DNA from: CAYTES01 sp964436935
GTDB lineage: Bacteria; Patescibacteriota; Gracilibacteria; UBA1369; UBA12473
Assembly (NCBI GenBank): GCA_964436935.1
Contig: CAYTES010000010.1
Location: 1 to 31,150, forward strand
DNA: 31,150 nt
Direction of reading: 5' to 3'
Shown piece by piece: positions 5,659-13,442 of this stretch. Within the stretch, counting starts at the first letter, position 1, and each line of letters begins with the position of its first letter. The translations under genes and the position numbers were made by a program. The notes under the pieces were generated by a model. That model worked only from the letters and a program-made list of their open reading frames with translations. It ran no database searches and was not told the origin of the DNA.

Positions 5659-7229
5659 TCTTTGATAAGAGAGCGATTTACACAAGATGCAAATGGCTCT
5701 TTTAGCTTAACCTCTGCGATTTCTTTATCCTTCACAATGAAGTTCAATACCGTGTTTCTTGCTAAATGGTCTTTCACGGTGACACTCCCGAATTTTAGGC
5801 TTGTTGAAAGGCTTTTTAGGAAGTTCAATAATGTTTTGTAGTCCAGTGGTTCTTCCCTGATTCCGTCTCGTAGTTCTTTTTCCTTCAATTTACATTTTTC
5901 AATTTTCTCTTCTAGGCGTCCTCTTTCTTTATGATAGACCTCCCGACTCTTTGCATCCAAATCTTTTTCGCGAGGAAGAACATTTGCAATGAGCTCGTCC
6001 AACTGTCTCTCTAGGCTCCTTTTTGTTTTTCCTAATGGCGCCAACTGCGAGATGAATACTTCATTTTTTTGTGTCTTCTTTTCCTCAAAATTTCGAATAT
6101 ATTTTTCGTAGTCAGCCTCACTCAATGAGCCGAAAATATCGTAAATAGCACCCAGAGCTTCGAGGATAGCCTTCCCCCGAATGGTCCCTTTTGAAGGGCA
6201 ACCATACTTTTTTTTATTTTGACACCAGGCGTTCAGATACCATTCGTTGTGATTTCCCTTTGAAGCGGCGATGCTCATGTTTCTATCGCAATATACGCAA
6301 ACCAATAAACCCCGGAAAGGATATTCGTAGCGTGCTTTTTTCTCTTCTCGTTTGCGGCCCATTTCTTGAACCAACAACCATTCGCCTTCTTCGATCATCT
6401 CGACAAAGTTAGGATCCACCTCCCGAAGATCAATTTCTTCACCTGCTTGCTCTAAAATTCCCAGGTAAAAACGGTCATTAAACATGTTCGACAACTTCTC
6501 ATCACTCATTGGCTGCTCTTTCCTCATTTTTGAATCTTTTTTCTTTAAAACTCGAATGTACCCATGATCGTTTAGAAATTGGACAATCTCCGCCAGGGTC
6601 TTACCGTCGAGTCGCATTCTCCAAGCCTTTTGGATCAACTCGAATTGTGTGTAGCCATATCCGCGATCCGTCTCGTCTGGCTCATAAAAACCAACATATT
6701 CACTTCGGATGTACCCAGGCTTGTATTGACCTCCAGATTTACCCTCCTGGTGAGCATGCCTCATTCCACGCGTTACATCGACTCCTAGCTTGTCGCTATA
6801 CTGTTTGGCGATTACAAAACAAATCCCTAAAGCCATTACTCCGTTGTAGTCGTTAACGAAGTTATGAGCTGAAAAATGCAATTCTTTAAGAAGCTTCAAA
6901 TCCAAAAGATCAATAATCTCTCCTGCTTCTTTCATGTTGCGGGCCAAACGGTCTGGATGCCATGAAATTAACCCGTCTATTTTTCCTTTCCGAATATTGC
7001 CTATAAGATTCTCAAATTTAGGACGATTCCCTGAATAACGCCCCGAACGACTATCTACGATAATGTCCTCCTCTCTCACTTTTATTTCTTTTTGTTTTGC
7101 AATCCCTAAACACTCCTCGATTTGATCTTCAACGGACCGCACCTGCTTTTTAGGATCATCGGTGGATTTACGGATGTAAATTGCAAAACGCTTCGCAGGC
7201 AATAAGTTTTTATCAGCCTTTTTTACCAT
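5637..7229 (-). CDS. Large serine recombinase (integrase of the tRNA-site element)
   Basis: A 530-residue site-specific recombinase. The resolvase domain spans about 14-150, with nucleophile Ser22 in YIRKSTDD and Arg residues in DGLISWHPDRLARN. The recombinase domain (about 165-290) is followed by a zinc ribbon (Cys311, Cys314, Cys336, Cys344), a coiled-coil region (about 380-460) and a C-terminal segment. The last 22 bp lie inside the tRNA gene on the opposite strand; the TGA stop is the complement of TCA in the T-loop, and the residues GGPAWT come from tRNA antisense. This places the gene at the end of an integrated element. Large serine integrases usually target protein genes, so a tRNA target is unusual. 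The natural C-terminus may differ in the excised form (see findings). The next gene upstream ends 22 bp away, suggesting co-transcription. Confidence 0.93.
   Translation of the reverse strand: MVKKADKNLLPAKRFAIYIRKSTDDPKKQVRSVEDQIEECLGIAKQKEIKVREEDIIVDSRSGRYSGNRPKFENLIGNIRKGKIDGLISWHPDRLARNMKEAGEIIDLLDLKLLKELHFSAHNFVNDYNGVMALGICFVIAKQYSDKLGVDVTRGMRHAHQEGKSGGQYKPGYIRSEYVGFYEPDETDRGYGYTQFELIQKAWRMRLDGKTLAEIVQFLNDHGYIRVLKKKDSKMRKEQPMSDEKLSNMFNDRFYLGILEQAGEEIDLREVDPNFVEMIEEGEWLLVQEMGRKREEKKARYEYPFRGLLVCVYCDRNMSIAASKGNHNEWYLNAWCQNKKKYGCPSKGTIRGKAILEALGAIYDIFGSLSEADYEKYIRNFEEKKTQKNEVFISQLAPLGKTKRSLERQLDELIANVLPREKDLDAKSREVYHKERGRLEEKIEKCKLKEKELRDGIREEPLDYKTLLNFLKSLSTSLKFGSVTVKDHLARNTVLNFIVKDKEIAEVKLKEPFASCVNRSLIKDGGPAWT
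5650..5658 (+). other. Candidate att site, left (tRNA 3' end)
   Basis: GGCCCACCA at the tRNA 3' end, repeated at 13443-13451. On the minus strand it reads TGGTGGGCC and lies within the recombinase coding sequence. Confidence 0.4.
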
Positions 7230-7251
7230 TTAGAAAAAAGTTAGCTTTTAA

Positions 7252-7752
7252 TCAGTAACCCCTTATCATGTGCTCTTTTTCTCTCTCTATTCTTCTTTCT
7301 TCCTTTATGCGCCTTATTCTCTCCAACGCTTCCCTTGCCTCTTTCCCAAGGTCTCTTGGAGCTGGCGGAGGTGGGGGTGGCAAGTTTCTCCTATTGGATA
7401 GCCCAAATTCTTCCGGTTCGGTCCGTTCAAGCCATTTCAACGCTAAATTGGGGTCTTTTTGTGCACCTTCGAGCAAGGCAGCTCGGACCTTCAAATTGAC
7501 CGCGGTTCTTAACTGGTCTTTTAGCTGTCGAAACTCTGGGTTCTCATTAAAATAGCGGTAGAGCGCAGAGGTCGATATCCCCGCATACTGTGCGGCTTTT
7601 TCATTACTCATGAAGTGTGCAAATGCCTTTTCGAGTTTCGCGACAACAGTTTTTGCGTTTTTACCATCAAAAAGTGGCCGTCCACAGTTACAAGAGGTTT
7701 TTCTTTTTCTACAGGCTTTACAAGACTTTTCTCTTTTTTTGTAAATTGTCAT
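7252..7752 (-). CDS. HTH protein resembling phage terminase small subunits
   Basis: A 166-residue protein. A Cys cluster (Cys11, Cys14, Cys21, Cys23) near the N-terminus may bind zinc. Residues 45-75 form a homeodomain-like helix-turn-helix (NEKAAQYAGISTSALYRYFNENPEF). They are followed by the helical segment seen in terminase small-subunit-like and related phage proteins (VRAALLEGAQKDPNLALKWLERTEPEEFGL), then a Pro run and a charged helical tail. No large terminase or capsid gene is nearby, so a packaging role is not supported. A DNA-binding regulator or recombination accessory factor for the element is as likely. It lies between the RelA/SpoT-domain gene (9-bp gap) and the recombinase (22-bp gap), apparently in one operon. 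Confidence 0.6.
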   Translation of the reverse strand: MTIYKKREKSCKACRKRKTSCNCGRPLFDGKNAKTVVAKLEKAFAHFMSNEKAAQYAGISTSALYRYFNENPEFRQLKDQLRTAVNLKVRAALLEGAQKDPNLALKWLERTEPEEFGLSNRRNLPPPPPPAPRDLGKEAREALERIRRIKEERRIEREKEHMIRGY

Positions 7753-7761
7753 TTTCTAGTT

Positions 7762-9300
7762 TTACTGATGTATTTCATTCCATGTGCGAATCGATTCCCA
7801 CCAGTAATTACCCCCTACACCTCTTTGATGAAGCATACGAATTCTATCTTCCGTATTTTCGTTAAAAACCTCTAAAGATTCACCGAAAGCTGCTTTTACA
7901 AAATCTTCGTATTCTTTCGTATCTCTTATCAATAGAACTAAATCTATAACTCTATTTGCGTAAAAACGAGCAAAATTAGGATATACCCAAACTCTATCTT
8001 CTGGTTTTTCTTGCTGCTCCTGCATCACCTTCAAGGCAAAAAGTAAATTAAATTTGCAGGCATTAGTTAAAAATTCTTCTTCATCCATAGCCATTATTCC
8101 CCTAATTTCAGATTCATCTTCGCCACGATAACATTCTCTCATTCTATCAAAAGTTTGAATTGCACTATTAATAATATTTGGCGCAAAAATTGAAGAGATT
8201 CTCCATATAGGTAAAATATTAAATCTGTAAGTTTTAAATTTAATTTTAAAGTTCAATAAACTTACCAAGGACTCTTTGCTTTCGTTTTTTATAGCAAAAG
8301 CTCCGAAATAATAGTATGCATTATGCAATATTGCGAAAAGAATAGATTGAAATCCATCCGTGCCTTTTTGAACATCAACAAGGGCAAGAATTTTTCCGAA
8401 TAATTGAAGTACTTTTTCTAATAAATTTGCATTGTCTTTTTTTATGGCTAACAAACCTATTATTTTCAACTTTTCCATCGCTAGCTCCATTTTACCCAGA
8501 CTATTCATGCCTTCTCCCGGGACCATTTCTAATTCTTTTAGTTCATTCCATTTTATTTCTATTTCACTAAAAGCCTCATCAAGTCGATCTTGAAAATCTA
8601 CATCCTCTCCTTTTTTCTTGGCTTCTTCTCTTAAAATTTTCTCTACCTCAAGCACATACTTTGCTGTTTCAATAGAAGGCTTTCCTAAATCGGACAATGC
8701 ATCCGTTGATTTTTCTCTAACAAGCTCCCAAATATCCTCACAATTTGAAAGTATTCCAGAGACGACAATGCCCAATCGTTTAGATTCACCCTCTATTTCT
8801 CGTTTGTACAAAAACCGCCTTGATTGTACTGCCCAAGCGTCTTGAAGCACTGTTCTCACCTGTATTTCACAAGGAATAGCCACTCCATTACTTTTTACTT
8901 TAAATAAAAGGTGTAAAGCTTGATAACCCGCTTCTTTACTATGGTTTTTTAGCCTTGGGTTGAAACCTTTTTTCTTTAAAAAACTCTTTAATGCAGCCAC
9001 TGCATTAGCTATATCGGACAAACAATGACAAATTACGCGAAGTCCAACTAAATCTTCGCAATCAAGAACAACTTTAATTTCCCCCGGAGCATTTATCTTT
9101 CCCTCTATAGATTCTAATGGCTTAATCCGCCCGTACCCCATATGATAACCAACTTCTGGGTGTTCTTTTTTTAAAAACTCTTCTATTTGTGAATGAAGCT
9201 CGTCCTTTAATTGTCTACAGGACTCAAGTATTTCATTATAGTCTTTTTCGGTTGATTTATTCATAATTTTACAGAGAAGCTGATACTTAAACTGTAGCAT
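7762..9300 (-). CDS. RelA/SpoT-domain nucleotidyltransferase with large unknown C-terminal region
   Basis: A 512-residue protein. Residues about 20-170 are a (p)ppGpp-synthetase-type RelA/SpoT domain: GYGRIKPLESIEGKI (55-69), DLVGLRVICH with Asp83, AGYQALHLLFKV with Tyr126, and EIQVRTVLQDAWA with Glu145. The metal and catalytic acids are kept. The usual Glu-His after the Trp-Ala is replaced (WAVQSRRFLYK), which may alter acceptor choice. No hydrolase domain is seen. The C-terminal about 340 residues are helical and unrecognised; they could be a sensor or neutralising domain, as in fused toxic small alarmone synthetases. ATG at 9264 (MNKSTEKDYNE) is an alternative start. The location on an integrated element next to HEPN genes suggests phage defence, but this is inferred; alarmone synthesis, pyrophosphorylation of tRNA or another nucleotide transfer are all possible. 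Confidence 0.75.
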   Translation of the reverse strand: MLQFKYQLLCKIMNKSTEKDYNEILESCRQLKDELHSQIEEFLKKEHPEVGYHMGYGRIKPLESIEGKINAPGEIKVVLDCEDLVGLRVICHCLSDIANAVAALKSFLKKKGFNPRLKNHSKEAGYQALHLLFKVKSNGVAIPCEIQVRTVLQDAWAVQSRRFLYKREIEGESKRLGIVVSGILSNCEDIWELVREKSTDALSDLGKPSIETAKYVLEVEKILREEAKKKGEDVDFQDRLDEAFSEIEIKWNELKELEMVPGEGMNSLGKMELAMEKLKIIGLLAIKKDNANLLEKVLQLFGKILALVDVQKGTDGFQSILFAILHNAYYYFGAFAIKNESKESLVSLLNFKIKFKTYRFNILPIWRISSIFAPNIINSAIQTFDRMRECYRGEDESEIRGIMAMDEEEFLTNACKFNLLFALKVMQEQQEKPEDRVWVYPNFARFYANRVIDLVLLIRDTKEYEDFVKAAFGESLEVFNENTEDRIRMLHQRGVGGNYWWESIRTWNEIHQ

Positions 9301-9388
9301 TTTCTAGGCTATCTCTCCATGTATTAAATTTTATATTTTTCAATTCCTACTCCACCCTTAAACCTAAACCATAAAATGGCTAATCCAT

Positions 9389-10408
9389 TCAGTATTGGTA
9401 CTGATCAACTATAACCCCATCGGCACCGTAGAGATAAACCTCCTCACCAGCGTTGTTCCAAAGGGCCTTGGCGCTGTTAAAAGAGTATTTCCCTTGGTTG
9501 GTATAGACTTTGATGCTCTCGCCCGGGATAAGGGCAATGCTGGTGAAAATATAACTTTCCTCACCGCTTGAGCCACGGATGGACCAGCCCTCCAAATCCA
9601 CCGTTTCAGAACTATTGTTGGTGACCTCGACGTATTCGTCAGATTCCACATCAGGCACTTCTCCATCGTATAAAACAAACGTGATTTCAACTCCGCCAGA
9701 ATCAATCGAACCTACTTCGCCATTTACTTCATCCAAAAGAGAAGAAAGACCAGCATCGTTTAAAAAGGCATTCCGGTATTCTTCCGTATAAATCTCTTCA
9801 TCATTCTCGTTCGAAACAAGCACTCGGAAAATGTATTCAGCGATAAGTCCTCGAGTCATTTCATTCGCGGGATAATAGTTGTCGGCATCAAATTCAATCA
9901 CTCCAACATATCTCAATGCGGAGACATAGCCATAGAACCAGTCCGCGGGTAAAACATCTGCAAAATTTTCTGTCATACTCTCCATCACAGGTGCGAAGCC
10001 ATAGGCTCCTACCACCATTTTAGAGGCTTCGACACGGTTCACCACTTGAGCCGGCTTAAATGTGCCATCTTCGTAACCCTCTACCCAGCCCTTTTCCTTC
10101 GCGTAGCATACATATCGAGCAAACCATTGGGTAGTGACATCGGGAAAGCAGCCTTGGTAAATGATTTCATCGGGTTCAATCCCCTGCCCTGCCACAAGAA
10201 TTTTCATCAATTCTACCCGGTTGACCGTCTGGTCCGGCTTATAGGTCCCGTCGTCGTAGCCCTGTAGTGTACCAATTGAAACAAGATACTCAATTCCCAA
10301 GTAATTTTCATGGGACGAAGAGACATCATCAAAAGTGGTGGCAAAGGCTTGTAGGGGTAGTGCAAAAACAAGCAAGACGAGAATAGTAAATTTTGAAATA
10401 TTTTTCAT
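9389..10408 (-). CDS. Secreted protein with three SLH domains and a lamin-tail domain
   Basis: A 339-residue exported surface protein. The signal peptide is residues 1-23 (LVLLVFALPLQAFA). The three S-layer-homology repeats are at about 26-75, 88-136 and 148-197. Two of them contain GYDDGTYKP- or GYEDGTFKP-like turns with NRVE motifs. Residues 240-339 are a lamin-tail (LTD) beta-sandwich (EYVEVTNNSSETVDLEGWSI ... NNAGEEVYLY). SLH domains bind secondary cell-wall polymer or anchor to the S-layer; LTD modules are common in extracellular bacterial proteins. Base composition is more GC-rich than the neighbouring AT-rich genes, so this pair (with the PH-like gene 29 bp upstream) may be a separate acquisition within the element. 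Confidence 0.9.
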   Translation of the reverse strand: MKNISKFTILVLLVFALPLQAFATTFDDVSSSHENYLGIEYLVSIGTLQGYDDGTYKPDQTVNRVELMKILVAGQGIEPDEIIYQGCFPDVTTQWFARYVCYAKEKGWVEGYEDGTFKPAQVVNRVEASKMVVGAYGFAPVMESMTENFADVLPADWFYGYVSALRYVGVIEFDADNYYPANEMTRGLIAEYIFRVLVSNENDEEIYTEEYRNAFLNDAGLSSLLDEVNGEVGSIDSGGVEITFVLYDGEVPDVESDEYVEVTNNSSETVDLEGWSIRGSSGEESYIFTSIALIPGESIKVYTNQGKYSFNSAKALWNNAGEEVYLYGADGVIVDQYQY

Positions 10409-10437
10409 AATCTTATAGGTGTAAATGAATAATGATT

Positions 10438-10716
10438 CTAAACCTGTGGGGTTCCACTACTTTTCAACTCATCAAGGATCCAATCCTGACAGGTATGTGC
10501 CCACGACATTGGCATTTTGGATTTTGCGAGTTCGACACCCTTGCCAATAATCTTGAGGTATCCATAGCCCCAACCGGCATCTTCGACGGTTGCTGTTTCT
10601 ATTTGATCCAAGCGTACGCGAAAACCTTTCCCGTAATATCCAGTGAGCTTGAGGTAATTTTCGTTGAGTGTAAGCCAGCCTCCGAAGCCGAAAGCAATAA
10701 AATGACGTTTTGACAT
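10438..10716 (-). CDS. Small PH-like hypothetical protein
   Basis: A 92-residue protein from MSKRHFIAFGFGG. Alternating hydrophobic strands (WLTLNENYLKLTGYYGKGFRVRLDQIETATVED...YLKIIGKGVEL) and a closing helix (SWAHTCQDWILDELKSSG) look like a small bacterial PH (bPH) fold, without diagnostic residues. No signal peptide is evident. A GTG at 10767 would extend it by 17 hydrophobic residues but falls inside the left arm of a perfect inverted repeat, so the ATG is preferred. It is followed at 29 bp by the SLH gene and is probably transcribed with it. The function is unknown. Confidence 0.55.
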   Translation of the reverse strand: MSKRHFIAFGFGGWLTLNENYLKLTGYYGKGFRVRLDQIETATVEDAGWGYGYLKIIGKGVELAKSKMPMSWAHTCQDWILDELKSSGTPQV

Positions 10717-10753
10717 GATGAATGGGGTTAAAAATACAAAAGAGGGCACCCAG

Positions 10754-10865
10754 ATCGCCCAAATCACTTGCTCACAAAGGAGTAGCCGAGTTGGCTAGGT
10801 GCCCACCTCTGCTCTCGGCAGAAGTAGACAATCCCTTGTGAGAAAAAACCGGTGATTTGGGCGAT
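10754..10865. other. 112-nt multi-branched inverted repeat, possible structured RNA or DNA site
   Basis: A perfect 14-bp closing stem (ATCGCCCAAATCAC at 10754-10767 with 10852-10865) encloses a second stem (CTCACAA 10771-10777 with TTGTGAG 10836-10842, plus GGA/TCC beyond one mismatch). Inside are three small hairpins: AGCC-GAGTT-GGCT, AGGT-GCCC-ACCT and TCTGC-TCTCG-GCAGA. The first and third can alternatively pair through GCCGAG with CTCGGC. It is not a tRNA (no T-arm). It lies between divergent genes (PH-like and HEPN). It could be a non-coding RNA, a small inverted-repeat element or a protein-bound DNA hairpin. Confidence 0.6.
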
Positions 10866-10947
10866 GTATGGATTATAATCGAATTATCTGTTTAGTAAAA
10901 TCTATGTAGGTCAAATAAATTAATAAAAAATAACATTCTGAAATTTT

Positions 10948-11874
10948 ATGAATAAAAATGAATATCTAATTCAATACAGATTAAAAACACTGGCTGAACT
11001 AATAAAACCATTCAGTTATAAAAAATTTAAATTCAAAAACTGGGATTTTAGCATCCGGGAAGGGCTCCTAGGTAAATCGTGGATTGCATCGAAAAAAATA
11101 ATGGCAGATTCTATTTCTGAAGCTCATGCTCAATTCTATAAAGAATTAAATTTAATAGTCGGGAAATTAGCATTCACTAGTCAGTGTTCATTTAATATGC
11201 AATTAGAGCCATACTTAATTTTTAAAACTAACAACAACCCAGAAAGGATTTTTTTCATGTTTTATTCTAAAGAGACGAATGCTGTCGGCTTACATTATGA
11301 TAAAGAGGAGATTGAAGCCCTTAAAAGGCTTATCAAATTCAAAAAAGATACTCCTTTCTTCTATATAAATGAATCCAGTAGAGCAACTACTCCGCATGCA
11401 CGCCTCGCGATGTTAATTATAGCACTCGAAAGTATTGCGGGGGATATAGAAAAGATTAGAGAATGTAGTAGTTGTAAAAAAACAGAGAGTTATCCAAGCA
11501 CAAACTATAAAGTTATTGATGAAATTTTAGGAGAAAATTTTAGAAAAGAAATATTTAAATCACATAAAGGAATAAGAAATCAACTTTTTCATGGCAAAGA
11601 AATACCTAACATACAAGATAATGCTGATAAAATTTACGAAAAAATCGTAGTATACTTCGTAGAGAATTACTCTTGTAATCTAGATAAAGAAGTAGTCCAC
11701 CCTCAAAGAAATTTCAACAATAATAAAAGCTGTGGTCAGTTCTGGCTCAAAATGACCTCAAAAAAAAATAGACCTAATTTGAATATTTGCCTCCAAGAAA
11801 TAGAGGAACTATTTAAATCCAGTGATAAAAGTAAAATATTAGATTTCATCAGAAATCGACCGCCAGATTATTAA
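10948..11874 (+). CDS. HEPN-domain protein with RX4H motif (ApeA-like C-terminal domain)
   Basis: A 308-residue soluble protein. The C-terminal half contains a HEPN-type helical bundle: ARLAMLIIALESIAG (151-165), a CxxC pair (Cys173, Cys176), then KGIRNQLFHGKE. In the last, Arg210 and His215 form the RX4H ribonuclease motif. The N-terminal about 140 residues are unrecognised beta-rich sequence, possibly a sensor domain. HEPN RNases act in abortive-infection and toxin systems, for example ApeA; a similar defence role is inferred from the motif and the mobile setting. The gene is AT-rich, monocistronic, and convergent with a second HEPN gene. TATAAT at 10874-10879 is a possible -10. No Shine-Dalgarno sequence precedes the ATG. 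Confidence 0.65.
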   Translation: MNKNEYLIQYRLKTLAELIKPFSYKKFKFKNWDFSIREGLLGKSWIASKKIMADSISEAHAQFYKELNLIVGKLAFTSQCSFNMQLEPYLIFKTNNNPERIFFMFYSKETNAVGLHYDKEEIEALKRLIKFKKDTPFFYINESSRATTPHARLAMLIIALESIAGDIEKIRECSSCKKTESYPSTNYKVIDEILGENFRKEIFKSHKGIRNQLFHGKEIPNIQDNADKIYEKIVVYFVENYSCNLDKEVVHPQRNFNNNKSCGQFWLKMTSKKNRPNLNICLQEIEELFKSSDKSKILDFIRNRPPDY

Positions 11875-11934
11875 ATAGAAAATTCGTATTGTTCCATAAA
11901 CTACTGATTTAAATATAGTGTGCTGGAGGTCTCT

Positions 11935-13020
11935 CTAAATAGTAAGCTGCGCTTTTTCTTCTAGAAAGTTCATCAGACATTCTCGGACCAGCGATGCAAA
12001 CCAAAAAAATCTAGGCAAAGGACTTCCTTCCCATTGCCTTTGATCCCACGTCTGCCCTAAAGAACCATCTAAATGCCAATCCCGGCTAGAATCGCTACTA
12101 ATATGGAAAGGTTCACCAGCATGTACATAAGCCGAACGGGCTTGATAAATTTTTTTTAGATGGCTTTCAAAATTAGCATAAGAAATATATATATGCTCCT
12201 TGCCAGGGGCATTATTAAATAATGGCGAAGAAGTGGATGAGTATTTTTTTAAAAAAACTAAAAATTTATGGCCCTTTTTACGCTGCTTTAAATAAGCGAC
12301 AAGCTCACTCTGGACTGAAGCCTCGAATGATGCCTTTTCAATTTTCTCTCGAATTTCTACTTCCGCTCGTTCAAACTCATCTCCTAGATCAACATAATCT
12401 AAAAGAGTTTCAATGGCATTAACCAAATTAAGATAAGCTACATCCTTATCAATGCTTATTAGCCTCAATGCCCGGGAATAAAACCTTATAGAAAAATAAA
12501 ATTTTTGATGATACTGGCCAGGGAAATTTTCAATAAGAGAAAATTTAGGAGCAATATGATTGAAGTTTTTATCCTCATTAAATAAGAATCCAGCAACATT
12601 TTTGGAGCAAGGCTGAAAATGAAACTTATAGGGTGATAAATGACACAATTCTTCATGGATTACCGAAGTCAAATAAAATCGGCTGTTTAAAAATAAAGAA
12701 AATAAACCCATTAGTTCTCCTTGAGGACCTTCGTCCGAAAAATAACCATCTCTAGAAGCATTGGTATCCTCAATAGCGCCATTATTCGGCCTAGGATGAC
12801 GAATGGTTAATCTATAAACATTAAGGCCTTTAATGTATGGACTTTCACCTAACATTCTCATCTCAATATTGCCTCCAAAAAGTGCCGACTCATCATATAA
12901 ACCACCTGTTATATAAGATTCTGAAATAAGTTCATAATGTGTCACATAAGAATCTTCACCAGAGTTAACTCTATCGTTCTCTCGCAAAAAACACATTCTA
13001 TTATCTCTAGTTGCGGTCAT
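11935..13020 (-). CDS. HEPN-like protein with RX4H motif
   Basis: A 361-residue protein. The C-terminal part has an all-helical HEPN-like layout: YLNLVNAIETLLDYV (196-210), a charged helix (about 213-260), then YQARSAYVHAGEP. Arg295 and His300 give the RX4H motif followed by the typical Ala-Gly-Glu. The N-terminal about 170 residues are unrecognised and contain HEELCH at 122-127. The gene is 45 bp downstream of a 69-codon gene and appears to share its promoter. With the opposing HEPN gene 60 bp away it forms a convergent pair of putative RNases. A role in defence or as a toxin is inferred from the motif only; it could instead be a catalytically silent binding protein. Confidence 0.55.
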   Translation of the reverse strand: MTATRDNRMCFLRENDRVNSGEDSYVTHYELISESYITGGLYDESALFGGNIEMRMLGESPYIKGLNVYRLTIRHPRPNNGAIEDTNASRDGYFSDEGPQGELMGLFSLFLNSRFYLTSVIHEELCHLSPYKFHFQPCSKNVAGFLFNEDKNFNHIAPKFSLIENFPGQYHQKFYFSIRFYSRALRLISIDKDVAYLNLVNAIETLLDYVDLGDEFERAEVEIREKIEKASFEASVQSELVAYLKQRKKGHKFLVFLKKYSSTSSPLFNNAPGKEHIYISYANFESHLKKIYQARSAYVHAGEPFHISSDSSRDWHLDGSLGQTWDQRQWEGSPLPRFFWFASLVRECLMNFLEEKAQLTI

Positions 13021-13065
13021 AGATATTTATAAAGTGAGTTCAATCCCTCGGTGGTATAGGTCTTA

Positions 13066-13275
13066 CTATTCAGCCAAATTAATTTTTCGTCCCCTCATAT
13101 CTATAAAGCTATCTATATTTTTCGCTGCCTCTGGACTTGTAGTATCAATTCCTTCTACAATCTTTGAGATCTGATAAAGATTTTCCCCTACATCATCCGA
13201 TATAGGACGATACTTTGGTTTTTCCCTTCTTTCGAAAAGCTTCGGAGGAACAATTGGAATCGGTTTATGCGACAT
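13066..13275 (-). CDS. Small protein upstream of the HEPN gene, unknown function
   Basis: A 69-residue hydrophilic protein, basic and Pro-rich at the N-terminus (PIPIVPPKLFERREKPKYRP), then a helical acidic region ending DMRGRKINLAE. No known domain was recognised. It is first in a two-gene unit with the HEPN-like gene and has a good promoter at 13300-13330. This arrangement is like that of antitoxin-toxin pairs, where a short gene precedes the toxin, but no sequence similarity supports an antitoxin assignment. Confidence 0.5.
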   Translation of the reverse strand: MSHKPIPIVPPKLFERREKPKYRPISDDVGENLYQISKIVEGIDTTSPEAAKNIDSFIDMRGRKINLAE

Positions 13276-13297
13276 AAAAACAATTAATTACTACTAT

Positions 13298-13442
13298 CTA
13301 GTATAACGTTAATTCATCGCAATGGGTCAAGTTTTTCATATTAAAGGGTAGTCTTTTTATCATCGCAACTTCTGAATAAAGCGTCTTGGGCAAAGGATGC
13401 TTCATCAATGACTCAAAAAAAAGTTCAATATTCAAGGATACA
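13298..13442 (-). other. Possible displaced 3' coding end of the serine recombinase
   Basis: On the minus strand, reading on from the repeated GGTGGGCC, an open frame encodes 47 residues (VSLNIELFFESLMKHPLPK...THCDELTLY) and ends at TAG 13298-13300. It is in the same frame as the recombinase residues GGP at the other att candidate. In the excised circle it would replace the recombinase's tRNA-derived residues AWT. In the integrated state it has no evident start of its own. Coding status is unproven. Confidence 0.35.
13300..13330 (-). promoter_or_regulatory. Promoter of the small gene/HEPN unit
   Basis: On the minus strand TTGACC (13325-13330) and TATACT (13300-13305) are separated by 19 nt, longer than the ideal 17. 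The expected start near 13293 gives an about 18-nt leader to the ATG at 13275. Confidence 0.45.

Noticed and set aside
10780..10840. Possible tRNA-Ser or tRNA-Leu in the structured region
   Set aside because: D-arm-like text is present, but there is no T-arm TTC motif, the loops have the wrong sizes and there is no CCA-ready acceptor.
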